From Triticum aestivum (Eukaryota; Streptophyta; Magnoliopsida; Poales; Poaceae), in contig NC_057797.1 in assembly GCF_018294505.1 (NCBI RefSeq), positions 125,245,116 through 125,309,115 on the forward strand: a stretch of 64,000 nt of DNA. Reading direction: 5' to 3'. Both the position numbers and the translations under genes were made by a program. The notes beneath the pieces were generated by a model. It was not told the origin of the DNA. It was given only the letters and a program-made list of their open reading frames with translations, and made no database searches. The first letter of the stretch is position 1. Each line of letters begins with the position of its first letter. Of this stretch, positions 10,756 through 20,356 are shown in pieces.

Positions 10756-13700
10756 TTATTCAAATATTACATCTTTTGCACACTCGCCCGCTATAAGACG
10801 GGCACCCTTCAGGACACCCTCATAGTACATCTCGGGATGGCGATGCTCCTTGCCCTGCGGTGGCCCTTCCTCCACCAGCTTCACGGCGTCCATCTTGGCC
10901 CAGTGCACCTTCGCATGGGCAAAAGCCCGGCATGCACCTTCGATGCAGATGGACCGCTTGATACTAGGCCAAAGTACCTGTTGGGAAGGGCGTCGCCAGG
11001 CCACATCCGGATTATAAAGCCCTTCATGGCCTGTTCGTCCGCCTTGTGCAGCTCGACCAGTTGCTTCAGCTGGTCGCTCAGAGGCATCGGGTGTTCGGTC
11101 CCAGTATACTGAGACCAGAACAGCTTCTCCATTGAGCTTCCCTCCTCGGCCTGGTATAACTGTGCGGCATCCGACACGCTGCGGGGAAAATCTGTGAATG
11201 CTCCTGGAGAGCTCCGGACTCGGGTAAGTAACAAGTAATTTACTTTCACATGCTTGCTTTGCATATTGAATGCCTTACCCGCCGCTATCTTCTTCATCGC
11301 ATCAATCTCCTGGAGGGCCTTTTGGGCTTCAGCCTTGGCACTCTTTGCACTCTCAAGGGTCGCGGCAAGCTCGGACTCTCGCATCTTCAAGTCAAGCTCC
11401 AACGCCTCGTGCTTCGTCACGAGAGCGTGGAGCTCTTGCTGCACCTTGCCCACCCGTGCCTCTTGTTTTTCCCGCTCGGTGCGCTCCTGGGCTTTGTTTT
11501 CGGCCTCGGATAGCGCTTGCTTCAGGGTTGCCACTTCGGTCGTGGCCCCTGGCAAATTAAAGATGATCCTGTCATTTTGCAATCGCATCCTTTTGTATAT
11601 ATACATATCTATAGACTAGGTATTACTTACCTTTGTTCTCCTCGAGCTGCCTCTTGGCAAGGCCGAGCTCTTTCTTGGACCCTTCGAGGTCCTGCTTCAG
11701 TACGGCGACCTCCGCAGTCAGTGCGGCAGAGGTCAGCAGCGAAGCCTGCATACGCATATAGACATACTTATATTAGACTCCTGCAGATATTAGTTGATCC
11801 TCTATTCGGCTTTTCTTTTTGAACACCAAACAGAGCATCAGGGGCTACTGTCTATGCGGTAATATTTTTCCTATATTTCAAATACTTACCTCAAAGCCTG
11901 TTAGAAGGCTGGCACAGGCTTCAGTCAGTCCGCTCTTGGCGGACTGAACCTTCTGGATCACCGCACTCATAATAGTGCGGTGCTCTTCGTCGATGGAAGC
12001 GCTGCGAAGCGCTCCCAGCAGATTGTCCGGTGCCTCTGGATGGACAGAGGTCACCGGCACGGGCGTCTTGCCCCTTTTGGAAGGAGGCCGCCTGCCCAAG
12101 TCCGGAACCACGGGAGGTTCCGGCGCAATGTTCGGCTGAAGGCCGAACTCGGAGCCCTCGGGAGCCTTACTCCCTATGCTCCCGGAGTCCGGAAGGTCGC
12201 CTTGAGGCGCCTCCGGGACTGTCTCCCCTCGACCCGGTGCCTCTTGAGACAGCACCTCGGCATTGTCCGTAGGGTAAGGGGAGGTGGCGGTCGGAAGTGG
12301 ATCGCTATCCATATCCGACGAGTCCAAGGAGCCGCCCGACGAAGATACGTCGATACGGGCTTGGGGCGGTCTGCATAATCATATTCGGCGTTAGGAGAAG
12401 CAGTGCGACAAAGGTATGCTATGAGTTACTCTGGTATCCGAATACTTACGACTTCGCCAGGGGCTTGGCCCTGAGCAGCCACTCGTCTTCGTCTTCGGCG
12501 GCGGTGGTGGAGCAGTCCGGAAGGAGAGTCCTTCCCTTCTTGGACCCTTCGCCCCCCCCCGGTTGGGGCGGCCTTCCTTTTCTTGTCTCCCCGGCTGGAG
12601 GGGGAGCATCTTCATCTTCCTCCTCGTCTTCGTGGGAGGAGTGCGTCGCAGAGTCATCGGACGATGAGTCCGATACCACCTGGCGTCGGGAACTCTTTCG
12701 GGTTCCCTTGGCCTTCTTCTTGGTCTTCTCCGGCACCTTGTAAGGAGCCGGAGTCAGCATCTCCGTCAGGAGAGCGTCCGCAGTGTCTTCGGGCAGAGGG
12801 GCCGGACAGTTGATCTTCTCCGATGCCCCCACCCAGTCCTGTCAAAGGCATGGGAGCTCAGACCCCGCACGTGGTTAAGCTATGGGAAGTAAAAATCCTA
12901 CCAGATGTACAAAACTTACCGGATTCGCAGGGCGCTTCGCGCTTAGCCCGCGGTCCTCGGTGAGAGAGGGAGGGACCTCGGCGCCCTTGAACAGCACCCT
13001 CCAGACGTCCTTGTGCGTCGTGTCGAAGAGCTCGCTCAGAGTCTGGTGCTGGGCCGGGTCGAACTCCCACAAGTTGAAATCCCGTTGTTGACACGGGAGG
13101 ATCCGGCGGAAGAGCATGACCTAGACTATGTTGACAAGCTTGAGCTTCTTGCTTGCCATATTCCGGATACATTTCTGGAGTCCATCCAGCTCCACCGATG
13201 AACCCCAGGATAGGCCCTTCTCTTTCTAGGAGGTGAGCCACGTGGGGATTCCGGATCGAAACTCGGGGGGCCACCACCCAGTTGGTGTCGCGCGGCTCGG
13301 TGATGTAGAACCACGCCGATTGCCACCCCTTTATGGTCTCCATGAAGGAGCCTTCAAGCCATATAACATTGGGCATCTTGCCCACCATGGCTCCGCCGCA
13401 TTCCGCTTGTTGGACTCCCACCACCTTCGGCTTGATATTGAAGGTCTTCAACCACAGGCCGAAGTGGGTCGTATGCGGAGGAAAGCCTCACACACGACGA
13501 TGAACGCCGAAATGTTGAGGATGAAATTCGGGGCCAGATCATGAAAGTCCAGCCCGTAGTAGAACATAAGACCGCGGACGAATGGATGGAGGGGAAACCC
13601 CAGTCCGCGGAGGAAGTGGTGGAGGAAGACTACCCTCTCGTGAGGTTCCAGGGTAGGGACGATCTGCCCTGCAGCGGGCAGCCGATGCGCGATATTCGCG

Positions 13701-13783
13701 GCTAAGTATCCGGCTCCGCGCAGCTTTTTGATGTGTCCCTCCGTGACGGAGGAAGCCATCCACTTGCCTCCCGCTCCGGACAT
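10756..13783 (-). pseudogene. Spliced antisense gene of the Fatima-like element (putative gypsy-type transposon domain)
   Basis: A minus-strand gene with six inferred exons. The start codon is at 13783 and the stop is near 10756. Exons: 13783-12920, 12838-12450, 12370-11890, 11745-11631, 11548-11279 and roughly 11215-10756. Four donors read GTAAGT and the one at 11278 reads GTAAGG; acceptors end in CAG. Exon 1 holds the domain Pfam calls putative gypsy-type transposon (HIKKLRGAGYL, LHPFVRGLMFYYGLDFHDLA, WFYITEPRDTNWV). Exon 2 is acidic and serine-rich, exons 4-5 a coiled coil, and the last exon keeps CIEGACRAFAHAKVHWAKMD. Frame shifts near 13460 and 13240 in exon 1 and near 11000 in the last exon show this copy is broken. 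Its function in the element is not established. Confidence 0.75.
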
Positions 13784-14337
13784 GTTTGGAGAAGGTTGAG
13801 GAGAAGGATGTGGACTTGGGCGTTGGAGCTCGAGTGCGCAAGAATGGATGAGCAAGGAGGAAGAAGGCGTGGGTAGAAAAAGGTTAAACCTTATCCCTTA
13901 TAAGGGCGGCCGAAACTATGCGCCCCCACTAGCCTGGTAAAACTCGCTTATCCCCCAAGCGCCGTAATTGATGGCACGGTTGGGTTACCCACGCTCGTAT
14001 TGATGAGAATCCCGTAATAAGGGGGACATGATCTCTGCTTTGACGAGACGTGTCAAGAGACTGCCTCGCGTTATGTGCGGGGCTAGTTAAAGAAAAACGG
14101 TTCGAATAATCACCGAGCCATGGCATGATGTCATGTTGCCAAAACGTGTCAGCAGATTAGATTTGTGGAAATATTATTCTCTCTACGGTGGTATGTGGAA
14201 CTTATTTTGCAGGATCGGACACTATCCTTGTATTCAAACTCTTCTGTGGTGTATCCGGTGGAGGAACCCGCCTTGCAATGCCGAAGACAACACTGCGCGC
14301 CGGACTCATCGTCATTGAAGCCTGGTTCAGGGGCTAC
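13784..14337. other. Region between the antisense gene and the 3' LTR
   Basis: This should contain the promoter and 5' UTR of the antisense gene (minus strand). No clear TATA box was chosen. The last bases before the LTR (TTCAGGGGCTAC, 14326-14337) are the probable polypurine tract for plus-strand priming. Confidence 0.5.
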
Positions 14338-14811
14338 TGAGGGAGTCCTGGATTAGGGGGTCTCCGGACAGCCGGACTATATCCTTTGGCCGGACTGTTG
14401 GACTATGAAGATACAAGATTGAAGACTTCGTCCCGTGTCCGGATAGGACTCTACTTGGCGTGGAAGGCAAGCTAGGCAGTACGGATATGGATATCTCCTC
14501 CTTTGTAACCGACCTTGTGTAACCCTAGCCCCCTCCGGTGTCTATATAAACCAGAGGGTTTTAGTCCGTAGGACAACATACAATCATACCATAGGCTAGC
14601 TTCTAGGGTTTAGCCTCTCCGATCTCGTGGTAGATCAACTCTTGTAATACTCATATCATCAAGAATAAATCAAGCAGGACGTAGGGTTTTACCTCCATCA
14701 AGAGGGCCCGAACCTGGGTAAAACATCGTGTCCCCTGCCTCCTGTTACCATCCGCCTTAGACGCACAGTTCGGGACCCCCTACCCGAGATCCGCCGGTTT
14801 TGACACCGACA
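14338..14811 (+). repeat. 3' LTR of the Fatima-like element
   Basis: 474 bp, TGAGGGAGTCC...ACACCGACA, colinear with the 5' LTR without visible indels and with about ten substitutions by eye, mostly A/G and C/T changes such as CCACC/CCGCC. TATA box at 14542-14550. Confidence 0.9.
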
Positions 14812-15024
14812 ACGTAATTTTAACATCCCAGCATAAGTTGCATTGTAGTAAGTTTTTGTACATCAAGCTCTTTTCTAGGAACAATTGGCTTGGGGGAGCT
14901 TGAGCTTGGGCTGTTGAAAGGTAATAAGATTTCTGTTAGATCTGCATGGTATATCTTTAATCTTGACATGCATTTTATTTCTTGTTTTATCAACTAGTTT
15001 GGTTTATAAAAAGAAACTAAAAAA

Positions 15025-15970
15025 ATGGAATTGAGGTTGCCTCATATTACTCGTCTTTATCATGTCTTTCTTGAAAATTTTCGATTGGAAAATTGTGCTC
15101 AATTGATAGAAGAAGAATTTAGTAGAATATTTGGCATAAATATTTGAATGATGAGCATGATTGCAATTTTGCTAGAATGAATTCTTCGAATATCCATGAT
15201 GCTAGTGATATGCAAAGCAATAAGCTTGGGGATGCTATGTTTGATGAAGATAATATTTTTAGTCCCCCAAGTTTTGATGTGCAAATTTATTATGATGATT
15301 GCATGCCTCCTATTTATGATGATTACAATGATGAATGTGGGTATGTAAGAGTGTCAACCCTAAGTAATGATCCCACTATTTTGGAGGGTGATGAATCTTG
15401 TTACAATATTGATGAAAGTGGATTTGGAGAGGTCATGACTTTATTTAATGATGAATCCACTCTTTTGGAAGAGGTCTCAGTTGATTATGACAACAAAGTT
15501 GTTATCTATGATGACTATGGTGATGACATGTATGCTATAAAGAATAATGATAACCATGGAACTTGTCATCATGATTTTAATTTTCAATTGGATTATGTCA
15601 ATCAAGTATCACATGATAGTTATTTCATTGAATTTGCTCCCACTATTATGAATGAGAATAAATTTGCTTATGTGGAGAGTAATAAAAAATTATGCATGTG
15701 GATCTTCAAAAGTATGCTTTATGTGATAGCTATATTACTTAATTCATTCATGATGCTAGTGAAAATTATTATGAGAAAGGAACATATGCTTTCACTTATC
15801 CCACTAATATCAAATTTCCTCTATATGTGTTGAAAGTTTTGAAGTCATGCTTATTTTGCCTTCCTACGATAGTTGATTCTTGTTACCATAAATTTTTTGC
15901 TCACAAAATCCATATGAGTAGGAAGTGGGTTAGACTTAAATGTTCCTGCCATGTGATTCATGATGCTCTA
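15025..15970 (+). pseudogene. Gag-like ORFs of element 1, interrupted
   Basis: ATG 15025 opens a 40-residue frame (MELRLPHITRLYHVFLENF...) closed by TGA at 15145-15147. A second frame continues to 15833 and encodes an Asp/Asn-rich protein with KLGDAMFDEDNIFS, YYDDCMPPIYDDY and GEVMTLFNDESTLLEE. After a frame shift near 15830 the conserved C-terminal block (HKIHMSRKWVRLKC, then HDALF) follows to about 15970. The same order of blocks appears in element 2 (18113-18946) and element 3 (32170-33767). I do not recognise a database domain in the second part. By position it is the element's gag gene or an accessory ORF. Confidence 0.6.
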
Positions 15971-16050
15971 TTTGTGTCTCAATTCTTTACTTCTATGTGA
16001 GCATCATTGAAATCATCATGCCTAGCTAAAAAGGCATTAAATAAAAACGC

Positions 16051-16068
16051 TTGTTGGGAGACAACCCA
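16051..16068 (+). other. Conserved hairpin downstream of the ORF, element 1 copy
   Basis: TTGTTGGGAGACAACCC can fold with TTGGG or GTTG arms. Elements 2 and 3 have TTGGGAGGCAACCCAA at the equivalent place (18999-19014, 33819-33834). Confidence 0.5.
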
Positions 16069-16307
16069 ATATTTACCCCTACTGTTTTTGTGTGTTCGCA
16101 TGATTAGGCTACTGTAGTAATCATGTTTTATAGATTTTGTTTCAATAAAGTGCCAAGTAAAGCCTTTGGGATAGCGTGGATGATAGTTGACTTGATTCTG
16201 TGAAAAAACAAAGACTTTTGTGCCCAGTTCTGGAATTTTGTAAATTCCCAGAAACGTGATTTGGTTCTGAATTTTTCACACATCATTGATATACAAATTG
16301 TGTAAGT

Positions 16308-17856
16308 TGATACGTCTCGAACGTATCTATAATTTTTTATTGTTCCATTTTATTATATTATTTGTTTTGGATGCTCTTTTATATCATTTAGGGACTAACC
16401 TATTAACCCGAGGCCCAGTGCCAGTTTATGTTTTTTACCTATTTTAGAGTTTCGCAGAAAAGGAATACCAAACGGAATGAAACCTTCGTGATGATCTTTC
16501 TTGGGTCGAAAGCAATCCAGAAAACTTGGAGCTGAAGCCTGGAACTCCATGAGGCGGCCACGAGGCAGGAGGGCGTACCCAGGGGGTAGACACGCCCCCA
16601 CCCTCGTGGGCCCCTCGTAGCTCCACCGATGTACTTCTTTCGCCTATATATACTCTTATACCCTAGATCGACCACAGAGAGCCACAAAACCACTTTTCCA
16701 CTGCCGCAACCTTCTGTACTCGTGAGATCCCATCTTGGGGCCTTTTCCGGCAATCTGCCGGAGGGGAATCAATCACGAAGGACTTTTACATCAACACCAT
16801 AGCCTCTCCGATGAAGCGTGAGTAGTTTACCACAGACCTTCGGGTCCAAAGTTATTAGCTAGATGGCTTCTTCTCTCTCTTTGATTCTCAATACAAAGTT
16901 CTCCTCGATGTTCTTGGAGATCTATTCGATGTAATACTCTTTTGCAGTGTGTTTGCCGAGTTCCGATGAATTGTGGGTTTATGAACAAGATTATCTATGA
17001 ATATTATTTGGTTCTTCTCTGAATTCTTATATGCATGATTTGATATCTTTGCAAGTCTCTTCGAATTATCGGTTTAGTTTGGCCTACTAGATTGATCTTT
17101 CTTGCAATGGAGAAGTGCTTAGCTTTGCGTTCAATCTTGTGGTGTCCTTTCCTAGTGACAGTAGGGGCAGCAAGGCATGTATTGTATTGTTTCCATCGAG
17201 GATAAAAAGATGGGATTGATATCATATTGTTTGAGGTTATCCCTCTACATCATGTCATCTTGCTTAATGCGTTACTCTGTTCTTATGAACTTAATACTCT
17301 AGATGCATGCTGGATAGCGGTCAATGTGTGGAGTAATAGTAGTAGATGCAGAATCGTTTCGATCTAGTTGACATGGACGTGATGCCCATATTCATGATCA
17401 TTGCCTTAGATATCTTCACAACTATGCACTTTTCTATCAATTGCTTGGCAGTAATTTGTTCACCCACCGTAATACATACTATCTTGAGAGAAGCCACTAG
17501 TGAAACCTATGTCCCCCGGGTCTCTTTCTTATTATATTGCATCTCTTTTATTTACTTCGCATCTCATTTACTATTTTTCAATATTTACTTTCCAATCTAT
17601 ACAACAAAAATACCAAAAATATTTACCTTACTATCTTTATTAGATCTCACTTTTGTGAGTGACCGTGAAGGGATTGACGACCCCTTTATCGCGCTGGTTG
17701 CAAGGTTCTTGATTGTTTGTGCAGGTACTAGGTGACTTGTGTGTTGTCTCCTACTAGATTGATACCTTGGTTCTCAAAAACCGAGGGAAATACTGCTACT
17801 TTGTTGCATCAGGCTTTCCTCTTCAAGGGAAACCAACGCATGCTCAAGAGGTAGCA
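16308..17856 (+). repeat. Element 2, 5' LTR
   Basis: Begins TGATACGTCTCGAACGTATC and ends GAGGTAGCA. TATA box TATATATA at about 16645-16652, repeated at 26355-26362 in the 3' LTR. The open frames at 16395-16753 (minus) and 17346-17735 (plus) recur in both LTRs but show no domain and are taken as non-coding. Confidence 0.85.
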
Positions 17857-17864
17857 AGGATTGT

Positions 17865-17882
17865 TGGCGCCGTTGCCGGGGA
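17865..17882 (+). other. Primer-binding site, tRNA-Asp type
   Basis: TGGCGCCGTTGCCGGGGA is complementary to the 3' end of plant cytosolic tRNA-Asp(GUC). It starts 8 bases after the LTR end. The equivalent site of element 3 is TGGCACCGTTGCCGGGG at 32055-32071. Confidence 0.85.
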
Positions 17883-18112
17883 AATCTACGCCAAGTCAAG
17901 ACATACCAAGTACCCACCATAAACTCTTCTCCCTCGCATTACATTATTTTCCATTCACCTCTCATTTTCCTCTCCCCCACTTCTAAAACGATTTTCGACA
18001 ACCTTTGCCTCTCTTTCATTCGTCTTTTTCGTTTACCCTTATGTCTTATTTGGATTGTTTGCTCGTTTGCTTGGTATTATTGTGTGTTTATTGCAAATCA
18101 GTACCAAAACTT

Positions 18113-18946
18113 ATGGATCCTCATCCACTTGCAAATCTTTTTAAGAGATCCAATTATGTCGAACCAATTGCTAGTGAGTTGCGTGCACTAGATTAACTTT
18201 ATGAAGTTTTGCTCGAAATCCGTGAATCTGAAAATTGTGATGAAGTGCTTTATGAAGTGATTCACGATAGATCTTTGAATAAAAAGCATGATTGCAATGA
18301 TTTTATTATAAATTCTATTAATATCAATTGTGCTAATAATATGCAAAACCCTAAGCTTGGGGATGCTAATTTTGCTATGTCTACTACTTGTTGCAATGAT
18401 CATGATTGGGGTGATTCTTCTTATAATCCTAAAAGTTTATTTAAGCCCCATGATGAATATGAGATTGGTAATAATGTTTTCAATAATATTGAAAGTGGGT
18501 TTGTAAGAGTGTCAAATTTAGATCCCACATATTTGGATAACTTTCAATCTTATGAAGTTTTTGATAAAAGTAGGTACGGAGAGGTCATGACTTTATTTTA
18601 TGATAATCCCACTATTTTGGAAGAGTGTCAACTTTGCATGCATGTGGATCATGAACAGAAAATTTTATGTGATAGCTATATTACTGAATTTGATTATGAT
18701 CCTACATGTAATTATTATGAGAGAGGAAAATATGGTTGTAGAAATTTTCTTGTCACTAAATTACCTCTCGTTATGTTGAGATTGATATTGTTTCTTTCTC
18801 CTTCCTTGCATATGCTAGTTTTCGCTTGTCTTGATAATTTGTTTGCTTATATAATGCCTATTCATAGGAAGTATGTTAGACCTAGATGTGATTTTCATAT
18901 GCTTCATGATGCTCCCTTCGTGTTTCAATTGCTATCTTTCATGTGA
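18113..18946 (+). pseudogene. Gag-like ORF of element 2, one in-frame stop
   Basis: ATG 18113 (MDPHPLANLFKRSNYVE...) is followed by a stop at 18194-18196, and the same frame then stays open to 18946. The protein is acidic and Asn/Asp/Tyr-rich, with NPKLGDANF, YGEVMTLFYDNPTILEE and EFDYDPTCNYYE. A conserved C-terminal block follows (IMPIHRKYVRPRC, HMLHDAPFVFQLLSFM). The related ORFs in elements 1 and 3 share these blocks. No CCHC knuckle is present in this copy. Function unknown; the position after the primer-binding site suggests a gag-derived product. Confidence 0.55.
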
Positions 18947-18993
18947 GCATCATTAAAATTATAGATGCCTAGCAAGGGGTGTTAAACGATAGC

Positions 18994-19014
18994 GCTTGTT
19001 GGGAGGCAACCCAA
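18994..19014 (+). other. Conserved hairpin after the ORF stop, element 2 copy
   Basis: GCTTGTTGGGAGGCAACCCAA folds with stem TTGGG/CCCAA. It starts 48 bases after the ORF stop and is identical at 33814-33834 in element 3. Confidence 0.65.
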
Positions 19015-19612
19015 TTTTATTTTTGTTCTTTGCTTTTTGTTCCTGTTTAGTAATAAATAATTCATCTAGCTTATGTTATGATTGTGTTTTTATGTTTTAA
19101 TTAGTGTTTGTGACAAGTAAGCCTTTAGGATCTTCTTAGGTGATTGTTGTTTGATCTTGCTGATAAAAATAGAAAGTATGCTCTCACGGAAATAATTATA
19201 ATTTTTTACCAGAGAGAGACAAAATCCCAATTCCAACTGCAGTATATCAATATACCTTTTAACCTGGCCGTCCTAATTGTTCAGAATTTTTGGAGTTACA
19301 TAAGTATTCGAAACCTCCAGATTGCTACAGACTGTTCTGTTTTTGACAGATTCTGTTTTCCGCGTGTTGTTTGCTTATTTTGATGAATCTATGAGTAGTA
19401 TCGGGGGGTATGAACCATAGAGAAGTTGGAATACAGTATGTTTAACACCAATATAAATAAAGAATGAGTTCATTACAATACCTTAAAGTGGTGGTTTATT
19501 TTCTTATACTAACGGAGCTCATGAGATTTTCTGTTGAAGTTTTGTGTTGTGAAATTTTCAAGTTTTTGGGTAAAGACTTGATGGATTTTGGCACAAGGAG
19601 TGGAAAGAGCCT

Positions 19613-19698
19613 AAGCTTGGGGGTGTACAAGGCACCCCAAGGTAAAATTCAAGGACAACCAAAATCCTAAGCTTGGGGATGCCCCAGAAGGCATCCCC
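19613..19698 (+). other. Double hairpin with polypurine-like motif, element 2 copy
   Basis: A first arm pair (TTGGGG...CCCCAA, 19617-19641) is followed by a second hairpin at 19675-19698: GGGGATGCC, loop CCAGAA, GGCATCCCC. The 9-bp stem is perfect. Elements 1 (27975-27998) and 3 (34494-34517) have the same stem with different loops. Confidence 0.75.
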
Positions 19699-20356
19699 TC
19701 TTTCGTCTTCGTCCATCAGTAACTTTACTTGAGGCTATATTTTTATTCACCACATGATATGTGTTTTGCTTGGAGCGTTTTGTATGATTTGAGTCTTTGA
19801 TTTTTAGTTTACCACAATCATCCTTGCTATACACACCTTTTGGGAGAGACACGCATGAATCGGAATTTATTAGAATACTCTATGTGCTTCACTTATATCT
19901 TTTGAGCTAGATAATTTTGCTCTAGTGCTTCACTTATATCTTTTTAGAGCATGGTGGTGGTTTTATTTTATAGAAATTATTGATCTCTCATGCTTCACTT
20001 ATATTATTTTGAGAGTCTTTTAGAATAGCATGGTAATTTGCTTTGGCTATAAAACTAGTCCTAATATGATGGGCATCCAAGATGGGTATAAGAAAAACTT
20101 TCATATAAAGTGTGTTGAATACTATGAGAAGTTTGATGCTTGATGATTGTTTTGAGACATGAGGATGGTGATATTAGAGTCATGCTAGTAGAGTAGTTGT
20201 GAATTTGAGAAATACTTGTGTTGAGGTTTGCAAGTCCCGTAGCATGCACATATGGTAACCGTTGTGTAACAAATTTGAAGCATGAGGTGTTTCTTTGATT
20301 GTCTTCCTTATGAGTGGCAGTCGGGGATGAGCGATGGTCTTTTCCTGCCAATCTAT

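Larger units (their letters stand above)
5718..14811 (+). mobile_element. Fatima-like Gypsy retrotransposon, non-autonomous form
   Basis: Two 474-bp LTRs (5718-6191, 14338-14811) bound a 9.1-kb element. By eye they differ at about ten positions, so the insertion is fairly recent. The interior has a broken gag-protease frame on the plus strand (6239-9549), a non-coding spacer, and a multi-exon gene on the minus strand (10756-13783) with the domain known from antisense ORFs of Tat/Fatima-type Gypsy elements. Reverse transcriptase, RNase H and integrase are absent, so mobilisation would need proteins from an autonomous relative. Flanking 5-mers are ACGAG (5713-5717) and ACGTA (14812-14816), a TSD with three of five positions conserved. 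The LTR sequence is the one I associate with RLG_Fatima. Confidence 0.8.
14866..16307 (+). mobile_element. Element 1 internal region, first segment
   Basis: Starts after the 5' LTR end at about 14865. The primer-binding site expected here is badly mutated (compare 32055-32071). It contains the short gag-like frames at 15025-15970 and the hairpin at 16051-16068, and is cut at 16307 by element 2. Its continuation is at 27573. The 5-mer TAAGT at 16303-16307 is repeated at 27568-27572. Confidence 0.75.

Noticed and set aside
12297..12743. Plus-strand 148-codon frame
   Set aside because: Mirror of the antisense gene's exon 2; Ser-rich shadow with no domain.
16395..17735. Open frames in the LTRs of element 2 that recur in both LTRs (for example 17346-17735 and 27053-27442)
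   Set aside because: They recur because LTRs are duplicated. No domain, and the two copies differ by non-conservative changes.
17865..17882. tRNA-Asp-like sequence
   Set aside because: Only the 18-base complement of the tRNA 3' end is present, so it is a primer-binding site, not a tRNA gene.
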